Assembly (NCBI RefSeq): GCF_000620465.1
Contig: NZ_JIBE01000008.1
Location: 1 to 64,000 of the forward strand
Direction of reading: 5' to 3'
Source of the DNA: Ralstonia sp. UNC404CL21Col
Lineage (GTDB): Bacteria; Pseudomonadota; Gammaproteobacteria; Burkholderiales; Burkholderiaceae
Length of the DNA: 64,000 nt
The position numbers were made by a program, and so were the translations under genes. Shown here piece by piece: positions 56,907 to 64,000 of the stretch. The notes beneath the pieces were generated by a model. That model was given only the letters and a program-made list of their open reading frames with translations, was not told the DNA's origin and ran no database searches. How positions within the stretch are numbered: position 1 is the first letter of the stretch; every line of letters begins with the position of its first letter.

Positions 56907-57884
56907 TCAAGACTGACGTTGCAGCGAGAAAGCACACAAGTCTATCAGCGTCTGACGGAAAAGGGAAGGGGGTAATGCGTTTGCTGCTGCTTCGGCGGCA
57001 GCGGCTTCGCGCTCGGCGGCCTGGCGCGTGTACTCCAGCGCGCCGGAAGCCTGGATGGCCGCGAAGATGGCGTCGAAATGTTCCGTGCCGCCTTGCTCGA
57101 TGGCCTGGCGCACCAGCGCACGCTGTTCTTCCGTGCCGTTCGATAGCAGATGGATGAGCGGCAGCGTTGGTTTGCCTTCGCGCAGGTCGTCGCCAGCGTT
57201 CTTGCCCATCTGGTCGGCGGTGGACGTGTAGTCGAGCAGGTCGTCGACGATCTGGAACGCGGTGCCGATGCGGCGGCCGTATTCAGCCGCGGCTTCTTCG
57301 GTCGCGGCGTCTGCGCCCGAGAGCACCGCGCCGATCTGCGCGGCGGCTTCGAATAGCTTGGCGGTCTTATAGCGGATGACCTGCAGGTAGCGCTCTTCCG
57401 TCACGTCCGGATCGTGCATGTTCAGCAGCTGCAGAACTTCGCCTTCGGAGATGATGTTGGTCGCGTCGGCCAGAATTTGCATGATGCGCATGCTGTTGGC
57501 CTGCACCATCATCTGGAAGGCGCGCGAATACAGAAAGTCGCCCACCAGCACGCTCGCGGCGTTGCCAAATACCGCGTTGGCGGTCTTGCGGCCGCGGCGC
57601 AGGTCGGATTCGTCGACCACGTCGTCGTGCAGGAGCGTGGCGGTGTGGATGAACTCGACCACGGCAGCCAGTTCGTGCTGATGCTCGCCCTTGTAACCGA
57701 GCGCATTCGCCACCAGCAGCAGAATGACGGGGCGCAGCCGCTTGCCGCCGGCGCTGATGATGTATTCGCCGATCTGGTTGATCAGCACCACCTCCGAGCC
57801 CAGGCGGCGGCGGATCACGGCATCGACGGCGCGCATGTCTTCAGCGACAGGGGCGAGCAGGACGGAGGCGGAGGTCTGGGTCAA
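56907..57884 (-). CDS. ispB: octaprenyl diphosphate synthase
   Basis: 325 aa. Makes the C40 side chain of ubiquinone from FPP and IPP. The first Asp-rich motif LLHDDVVDESDLRRG (DDVVD at 87-91), the second motif DDLLDYT (214-220) and GGKRLRP are intact. The open frame reaches 58133, but homologues start just before 'SVLLAPVAEDMRAVDAVI', where a TTG (57884) with GGAAT upstream is available. I predict a TTG start. Divergent from rplU, as in many betaproteobacteria; works in the same pathway as coq7. Confidence 0.9.
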   Translation of the reverse strand: MTQTSASVLLAPVAEDMRAVDAVIRRRLGSEVVLINQIGEYIISAGGKRLRPVILLLVANALGYKGEHQHELAAVVEFIHTATLLHDDVVDESDLRRGRKTANAVFGNAASVLVGDFLYSRAFQMMVQANSMRIMQILADATNIISEGEVLQLLNMHDPDVTEERYLQVIRYKTAKLFEAAAQIGAVLSGADAATEEAAAEYGRRIGTAFQIVDDLLDYTSTADQMGKNAGDDLREGKPTLPLIHLLSNGTEEQRALVRQAIEQGGTEHFDAIFAAIQASGALEYTRQAAEREAAAAEAAANALPPSLFRQTLIDLCAFSLQRQS

Positions 57885-58054
57885 GGCGAATTCCGGCAGA
57901 AACGTGTGGCTGATAGTCGACTTGCGCGCAATCGTTGCTGCGCAAAAAGCCGCGAGATTATAGAGCAAGCACGGTTTGCCAGCCGACAGGCTGGAACGCG
58001 CATGGCGGGACGGCCCGTTGCGCGGGCGCCGCACCCCGGCCGTGCGATTAGTCT

Positions 58055-58082
58055 TTGATTTGCTTGAGTTTTCTTGTATAGT
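58055..58082 (+). promoter_or_regulatory. rplU-rpmA promoter
   Basis: TTGATT (58055-58060), a 16-bp spacer and TATAGT (58077-58082). Strong -10 in a locally A+T-rich segment. The leader of about 80 bases before rplU has no structure I recognise. Confidence 0.65.
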
Positions 58083-58168
58083 TGCGAGTTCTCTGTGTCC
58101 GTTGTCTGCGCATGCAGGCGGCGAGTGGCACAAGAGTCACGTTTTAGTTCTTTTATCGAGGTCCGACA

Positions 58169-58480
58169 ATGTACGCGGTCGTAAAAACCGGCGGTAAGCA
58201 ATACAAGGTTGCTGCTGGCGAAAAACTGAAAGTAGAACAGATACCGGCGGACGTTGGCGCAGAAATCACGCTTGACCAGGTGCTCGCAGTGGGCGCCGGC
58301 GACCAACTCAAGGTTGGTGCGCCGCTGGTGAGCGGGGCTGCCGTCAAAGCCACCGTCATCTCCCACGGTCGTCACGACAAAGTGCACATCTTCAAGATGC
58401 GCCGTCGTAAGCACTATCAAAAGCGCCAAGGGCATCGTCAAAATTACACCGAGTTGCGTATCGACTCGATCGTGGCCTAA
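58169..58480 (+). CDS. rplU: 50S ribosomal protein L21
   Basis: 103 aa, the standard length. Binds 23S rRNA with L20. Starts [20 protein letters not shown] and contains [20 protein letters not shown] and the C-terminal YTELRIDSI, all family hallmarks. First gene of rplU-rpmA; ispB is divergent. Confidence 0.98.
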   Translation: MYAVVKTGGKQYKVAAGEKLKVEQIPADVGAEITLDQVLAVGAGDQLKVGAPLVSGAAVKATVISHGRHDKVHIFKMRRRKHYQKRQGHRQNYTELRIDSIVA

Positions 58481-58517
58481 GGCTGCGTCGTCTACGTAAC
58501 CGGATAGGAGTTCAGTC

Positions 58518-58778
58518 ATGGCACAGAAAAAAGGCGGCGGTTCCACACGGAACGGCCGCGATTCCGAGTCGAAGCGCCTGGGCGTGAAGGTGTACGGCGG
58601 CCAAGCCATCAACGCTGGCGGCATCATCGTTCGCCAACGCGGCACCCGCACGCACGCTGGTGTGAACGTGGGCATGGGCAAGGACCACACCCTCTTCGCG
58701 CTGGTCGATGGCCACGTGAAGTTCGCCACCCGCGGCGAAGGCAAGAAGCAGTTCGTCGATGTTGTTCCGGCGGCCTAA
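58518..58778 (+). CDS. rpmA: 50S ribosomal protein L27
   Basis: 86 aa. Its N terminus reaches the peptidyl-transferase centre. [16 protein letters not shown] begins without the cleavable extension found in Firmicutes. [20 protein letters not shown] is diagnostic. Follows rplU by 37 bp with TAGGAG as ribosome site. Confidence 0.98.
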   Translation: MAQKKGGGSTRNGRDSESKRLGVKVYGGQAINAGGIIVRQRGTRTHAGVNVGMGKDHTLFALVDGHVKFATRGEGKKQFVDVVPAA

Positions 58779-58794
58779 TTCAGCCTTGTAGTAG

Positions 58795-58825
58795 AAAGGC
58801 CCCGCACCCGTGCGGGGCTTTTTCG
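58795..58825 (+). terminator. rpmA terminator
   Basis: Stem GCCCCGCA (58799-58806) with TGCGGGGC (58811-58818), CCCG loop, followed by TTTTT. Some read-through into obgE is likely, since that gene is 150 bp further on. Confidence 0.85.
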
Positions 58826-58839
58826 TTTCTGGCTGCTAA

Positions 58840-60069
<1,230 letters not shown>

Positions 60070-60102
60070 ACACAACAAACATCCTTCGGAGACACGCCCA
60101 CC

Positions 60103-61227
60103 ATGGCCCTGCATTCGCTGATTGCCGATGCGCGCCGCCTTGTCGTCAAGGTCGGTTCCAGCCTGGTTACCAACGACGGCCGTGGCCTCGACCAAGCTGC
60201 CATTGCCCGCTGGGCCGCGCAGATCGCGGCGCTACGGGCGGCTGGCAAGGAAGTCGTGCTGGTCAGTTCAGGCGCCATCGCCGAGGGCATGCAGCGCTTG
60301 GGCTGGGCCAAGCGTCCGAAGGAAATCCACGAGCTGCAGGCCGCCGCCGCTGTCGGGCAGATGGGGCTCGCGCAGGTGTACGAATCCGAGTTCGCGCGGC
60401 ACAGCATTCGCACGGCGCAGGTGCTGCTCACGCATGGTGACCTGGCCGATCGCGAGCGCTATCTCAATGCACGTTCTACGCTGCTCACGCTGCTGAGCCT
60501 CGGTGTCGTGCCGATCATCAACGAGAACGACACGGTCGTCACCGATGAAATCAAGTTCGGCGACAACGACACGCTGGGCGCGCTCGTCACCAACCTGATC
60601 GAAGGCGATGCGCTCATCATCCTGACAGACCAGCGCGGCTTGTATACGGCCGACCCGCGCAAGGAGCCTGGCGCCCGGTTTGTCGACGAGGCGCAGGCCG
60701 GCACGCCCGACCTTGAACAGATGGCCGGCGGCGCTGGTTCGAGCATCGGCAAGGGCGGCATGCTGACGAAGATTCTTGCTGCCAAGCGTGCGGCCAAGTC
60801 GGGCGCGCACACCATCATCGCGTCCGGTCGTGAGGCTGATGTGCTTGCGCGACTGGCGAGCGGCGAGGCCATTGGCACGCAACTCCGCGCACCGACCGGG
60901 CGGATGGCGGCGCGCAAGCAGTGGATGATCGACCACCTGCAGTTGCGCGGTCGCGTGGTGCTGGATGCCGGTGCTGTGGAAAAACTCACGGCCGGCGGCA
61001 AGTCGTTGCTGCCGATCGGCGTGACGGAAGTGCAGGGCGAATTCGCGCGCGGCGAGGTGATTTCTTGCGTCGACGCGGCGGGCCGTGAAGTGGCGCGCGG
61101 GCTGACGAACTATTCGTCTGCCGAGGCGCGGCTGATCGCACGCAAGGCATCGTCGGAGATCGAGGCGGTGCTTGGCTACGTCAGCGCCGCGGAGCTGGTG
61201 CACCGGGATAACCTGGTGCTGCTCTGA
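60103..61227 (+). CDS. proB: glutamate 5-kinase
   Basis: 374 aa. First step of proline synthesis; feedback-inhibited by proline in the family. N-terminal amino-acid-kinase domain ([46 protein letters not shown]) and a C-terminal PUA domain from about residue 280. It follows obgE by 33 bp, a common arrangement, with CGGAGA as ribosome site. A strong palindromic terminator follows. Confidence 0.97.
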   Translation: MALHSLIADARRLVVKVGSSLVTNDGRGLDQAAIARWAAQIAALRAAGKEVVLVSSGAIAEGMQRLGWAKRPKEIHELQAAAAVGQMGLAQVYESEFARHSIRTAQVLLTHGDLADRERYLNARSTLLTLLSLGVVPIINENDTVVTDEIKFGDNDTLGALVTNLIEGDALIILTDQRGLYTADPRKEPGARFVDEAQAGTPDLEQMAGGAGSSIGKGGMLTKILAAKRAAKSGAHTIIASGREADVLARLASGEAIGTQLRAPTGRMAARKQWMIDHLQLRGRVVLDAGAVEKLTAGGKSLLPIGVTEVQGEFARGEVISCVDAAGREVARGLTNYSSAEARLIARKASSEIEAVLGYVSAAELVHRDNLVLL

Positions 61228-61249
61228 TCCAGCCGTTCAGTGAGCATGC

Positions 61250-61289
61250 AAACACAAAGGCCAACCTCGCGAGGTTGGCCTTTGTGTTT
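61250..61289. terminator. 40-bp perfect palindrome, bidirectional terminator
   Basis: The 20-base arm 61250-61269 is the exact reverse complement of 61270-61289, with AAACACAAAGGCC outside and TCGCGA in the centre. It lies 22 bases past the proB stop and 33 bases before the stop of the convergent CNP1-like gene, with a T-rich end on both strands. Confidence 0.88.
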
Positions 61290-61322
61290 GGGGCGCACAT
61301 ACGGCACGCCGGTGCGCGCTGC

Positions 61323-61964
61323 TTAGGGCCCGTAAAAACGTCCGCCCTGCCCGCCGAGACGGCGCACCAGCGTAGACGCTTTCCCGTCGCCGGCAACGGA
61401 CCGCACGTCGCAGAAGTACGAGCGCATCAGCGCCGACGCATAGTCCGTCGGCCCGCCATTGCCAACGCGTTGCCAATCCGTCGCGGGCTTGTAGGCGTTC
61501 ATGCTTGCCGATTCGGCATTCGCCGTTTCGTTCATGTCGACCGCGCGGTTGCCGACCCACTGGTTCGAGTCGTTGCGCAATGTCGCGTAGATGCGTCGTT
61601 CCGCCGTGTCGCAGCGCAGGCCTTCGTAGTTCACGTTGCGCGCGCCGGTCTTGCTGGTGATCAGCACGGTGTAGCGAACCACGTTGTCCTTGCCGATCGA
61701 CACCGATTTCGGATCGATCGCAAAGCGCAGTGGCGAGTCATCGCGGCCGCCCACATCGAACGGCACGGCATCACGGTCGACCGGCGGGGCCGGGAACGTG
61801 ACAGCGTCTTCCTTGAAGGGCTTGTCGTTGAACGGGTCCATCAACAGCCGGTCTTCGAGGTCACCGGTGCGGTTATGGCCACATGCCGTCAGCGCCAGCG
61901 CAGCCGCCAGCGCGAGCGGCACGAGAGCGCGGTGCGCTCCACGTGTCGTCGTCATCAGATTCAC
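61323..61964 (-). CDS. CNP1-like lipoprotein
   Basis: 213 aa. N-terminal lipoprotein signal ([13 protein letters not shown]), so probably an outer-membrane or periplasmic lipoprotein. Matches the CNP1-like family (PF08750), of unknown function and largely betaproteobacterial. The GTG at 61964 overlaps the rppH stop by four bases; the ATG at 61955 is an alternative. Two Cys in the mature part (RCDT, YFCDV) could form a disulfide. Confidence 0.82.
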   Translation of the reverse strand: MNLMTTTRGAHRALVPLALAAALALTACGHNRTGDLEDRLLMDPFNDKPFKEDAVTFPAPPVDRDAVPFDVGGRDDSPLRFAIDPKSVSIGKDNVVRYTVLITSKTGARNVNYEGLRCDTAERRIYATLRNDSNQWVGNRAVDMNETANAESASMNAYKPATDWQRVGNGGPTDYASALMRSYFCDVRSVAGDGKASTLVRRLGGQGGRFYGP

Positions 61965-62668
61965 GAATTGTCCTTGGAAGCCGTGTCGTCAGGGTTGGGA
62001 GAGGAGGGGGCCGGCGCGGATACGCTCACCGTCTCGACGATGACCGTCGTGGTGGTGGTGACGGTCAGGGCCGGCTGGGCGTACTGCTCGTTCCGGCCGC
62101 TCTGGCCGGACCGTTCACGGCTATCGCGCCCATCACGTCCGTCGCGCTCGCGGTGTTGGCCGCCCCGCCCGTAGGGCGAGAGCGGCGCGCGGGTCTGACG
62201 CTGCACGAAGCGCGAAAGCTCCGACAACGCCAGCTGATACACCTCGCGCTTGAACTCGATGACGGCCTCGAGCGGTACCCAGTACTGACTCCACCGCCAC
62301 GCATCGAATTCCGGATGCTCGGTGGCGCGCAGCTGGATGTCGCAGTCGCGACCGACCATGCGCAGCAGGAACCAGATCTGTTTCTGGCCCCGATAGTGGC
62401 CGCGTATTTCGCGGCGGATGAACTTGTCCGGCACCTCATACCGCAGCCAGTCGCGCGTGCGACCGACGATCCGGACGTGTTCTGGCAACAGGCCGACTTC
62501 TTCGTGCAGTTCGCGGAACATCGCTTGTTCGGGCGTTTCGCCGTACTTGATGCCGCCTTGTGGAAACTGCCAGGAGTGCTCGCCAATGCGCTTGCCCCAG
62601 AACACCTCGTTTCTTGCGTTGATGAGGATGATGCCGACGTTCGGGCGGAAGCCTTCACGATCGAGCAT
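61961..62668 (-). CDS. rppH: RNA pyrophosphohydrolase with long C-terminal tail
   Basis: 235 aa; E. coli RppH has 176. Removes pyrophosphate from the 5' end of mRNA and so starts decay. The Nudix box ([14 protein letters not shown] to RELHEEVGL, 38-60) is complete, preceded by [10 protein letters not shown] and HSWQFPQ of the RppH type. Residues 161-235 are an added tail: first Arg/Gly/Asp-rich ([19 protein letters not shown]), then Thr/Val/Ser/Pro-rich ([20 protein letters not shown]). The CNP1-like gene starts within its stop codon. Divergent from proS. Confidence 0.93.
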   Translation of the reverse strand: MLDREGFRPNVGIILINARNEVFWGKRIGEHSWQFPQGGIKYGETPEQAMFRELHEEVGLLPEHVRIVGRTRDWLRYEVPDKFIRREIRGHYRGQKQIWFLLRMVGRDCDIQLRATEHPEFDAWRWSQYWVPLEAVIEFKREVYQLALSELSRFVQRQTRAPLSPYGRGGQHRERDGRDGRDSRERSGQSGRNEQYAQPALTVTTTTTVIVETVSVSAPAPSSPNPDDTASKDNS

Positions 62669-62700
62669 GACTGCACCTCGAATACTTTAGAATTACGCCG

Positions 62701-62730
62701 ATTATAGAGCGGCCCGTCGCTCGGCTGTCA
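62701..62730 (-). promoter_or_regulatory. rppH promoter
   Basis: On the minus strand a perfect TATAAT (62706-62701) with TGACAG (62730-62725) at 18-bp spacing. The start point near 62694 gives a leader of about 26 bases, ending in the ribosome site GAGGTG before the rppH ATG. Confidence 0.65.
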
Positions 62731-62888
62731 CAGAAGCCGAAATGTTGCCGCTCACTCGCGCCTCCTGGGGGAGGGGTGCCGATTGCGCGAATGTGCGCCT
62801 GGCGCCTCGTCTCATCTCCTGATTCCGGTGGCTTTTGCCCTTGTTTTCGCGGCTTTGGTTGGCCGCGTCATCCCTTATTGTCAGTCGC

Positions 62889-64000
62889 ATGAAAGCGTCC
62901 CAATTCTTCATTTCCACGCTCAAGGAAGCGCCCGCTGACGCGGAGATCGTCTCGCACAAGTTGATGATGCGTGCCGGCATGATCAAGAAGCTCGGCGCGG
63001 GCCTCTATACGTATATGCCCGTGGGTCTGCGCGTGATCCGCAAGGTCGAGCAGATCGTGCGTGAGGAAATGAATGCCGCCGGTGCGGTGGAGGTGCTGAT
63101 GCCGGTCGTGCAGCCGGGCGAACTGTGGCAGGAGACCGGCCGCTGGGACAAGATGGGTGACGAACTGCTGCGCTTCAAGGACCGCCACGAGCGCGACTTC
63201 GTCATGCAGCCGACGTCGGAGGAGGTGGTGACCGACATCGCTCGCACCGAAATCCGCTCGTACAAGCAGCTGCCGGTCAATTTCTACCAGATCCAGACCA
63301 AGTTCCGTGACGAGCGCCGTCCGCGTTTCGGCATCATGCGCGGCCGCGAATTCACCATGAAGGACGCATATTCCTTCGACCGCGACGCCGAAGGCCTGAA
63401 GCTGTCGTATCAGAAGATGTACGACGCCTACACGCGCATCTTCCAGCGCTTCGGCCTGGAATTCCGCGCCGTGGCCGCCGATAACGGCGCCATCGGCGGG
63501 TCGGGCTCGCACGAATTCCACGTGATTGCCGACACGGGCGAAGACGCCATCATCTATTGCCCGGATTCGGACTACGCCGCCAACATCGAGGCCGCGGAAG
63601 CCGTCGCCCCGGCCGCACCGCGTGGTGCCGCCGCCGAGGCGCTCACCAAGACGCACACGCCTGGGCGCTCCAAGTGCGAGGCCGTTGCCGAGCAACTGGG
63701 GATTCCGCTGCAGCGCACGATCAAGTCCATCGTGCTGGCCACCGAAGTCGAGGGCGGCGAGCCCCAGATCTGGCTGCTGCTGCTGCGCGGGGACCATGAA
63801 CTCAACGAGGTCAAGGCATCGAAGGTGCCCGGCCTGGCCGACTTCCGCTTCGCCACCGAAGGCGAAATCCTGCGCGCATTCGGCACGCGCCCTGGCTATC
63901 TCGGCCCGATCGGCACCAAGGTGCCCGTGAAGGTGGTGGCCGATCGCACGGCGGCTGCCATGAGCGATTTCGTGGTCGGCGCCAACGAAGAGGACTACCA
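62889..64000 (+). CDS. proS: prolyl-tRNA synthetase, 5' part
   Basis: The first 370 codons of a class IIa synthetase; the gene runs past the right edge. Starts [20 protein letters not shown]. Motif 2 region [17 protein letters not shown] is complete, and from about residue 224 the insertion (INS) editing domain that clears Ala-tRNA-Pro begins ([16 protein letters not shown], with KTIK-like [10 protein letters not shown]). It charges tRNA-Pro, one gene for which is in this window. The 220-bp gap to rppH contains the divergent promoter region. Confidence 0.97.
   Translation, partial: MKASQFFISTLKEAPADAEIVSHKLMMRAGMIKKLGAGLYTYMPVGLRVIRKVEQIVREEMNAAGAVEVLMPVVQPGELWQETGRWDKMGDELLRFKDRHERDFVMQPTSEEVVTDIARTEIRSYKQLPVNFYQIQTKFRDERRPRFGIMRGREFTMKDAYSFDRDAEGLKLSYQKMYDAYTRIFQRFGLEFRAVAADNGAIGGSGSHEFHVIADTGEDAIIYCPDSDYAANIEAAEAVAPAAPRGAAAEALTKTHTPGRSKCEAVAEQLGIPLQRTIKSIVLATEVEGGEPQIWLLLLRGDHELNEVKASKVPGLADFRFATEGEILRAFGTRPGYLGPIGTKVPVKVVADRTAAAMSDFVVGANEEDY

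Noticed and set aside
56905-56910. A TTGACA -35 for tRNA-Pro over the ispB stop codon
   Set aside because: No TATAAT-like hexamer follows at 16-18 bp, and a start point from it would fall inside the tRNA.

Overview
The window is a stretch of betaproteobacterial chromosome, almost certainly Ralstonia (Burkholderiaceae; R. pickettii/mannitolilytica/solanacearum group). The basis is the high GC content with strong third-position bias, the protein sequences themselves, and the neighbourhood pilBCD-coaE-zapD-yacG, lpxC-dciA-M23 peptidase-secA-argJ and a complete dcw cluster. The assignment rests on recognition from memory, not on a search. All clear genes look intact, and I see no insertion sequence, prophage, integron or CRISPR array.

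Layout. 1-441: the 3' end of a 23S rRNA gene and a 5S gene, closed by terminators. 470-4327: two M20 deacylases in divergent orientation and an orphan ABC-type amino-acid/amide binding protein. 4476-10961: a fructose regulon, with fruB-fruK-fruA on the minus strand and the LacI-type repressor fruR divergent; the gap between them carries two matching operator-like sites and a third dyad. 11044-21011: a molybdopterin oxidoreductase, a lipoprotein aminopeptidase, fadD, a hemolysin III protein, arfB, an MFS symporter, a Bug-type binding protein and a porin. 21392-22045: coq7.

22312-40413: an uninterrupted dcw operon (mraZ-rsmH-ftsL-ftsI-murE-murF-mraY-murD-ftsW-murG-murC-ddl-ftsQ-ftsA-ftsZ). It builds lipid II from UDP-MurNAc, flips or polymerises it and assembles the division septum. 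Most junctions overlap by four bases. A promoter and a fourfold 10-bp repeat (MraZ box) sit at its head and a strong terminator at its tail.

40490-49454: a Prx5-type peroxiredoxin, lpxC (lipid A), dciA (helicase-loading factor, opposite strand), an M23 peptidase, secA, argJ, a DUF815 ATPase and a MutT-like Nudix hydrolase. 49447-57884, minus strand: yacG, zapD, coaE and the type IV pilus assembly genes pilD, pilC and pilB, then a CNNM/CBS membrane protein, tRNA-Pro(CGG) and ispB. 58077-64000: rplU-rpmA-obgE-proB, the minus-strand pair rppH-CNP1-like lipoprotein, and the start of proS, which runs off the window.

I did not find a convincing undescribed system; this is mostly housekeeping chromosome. 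The observations most worth checking are regulatory: the fru intergenic region, the mraZ promoter box, the dyad in the lpxC leader and a hairpin between ftsA and ftsZ. Some protein features also stand out: the RppH tail, the MurD extension, a nine-G tract in fruK and an orphan molybdoenzyme next to an aminopeptidase.
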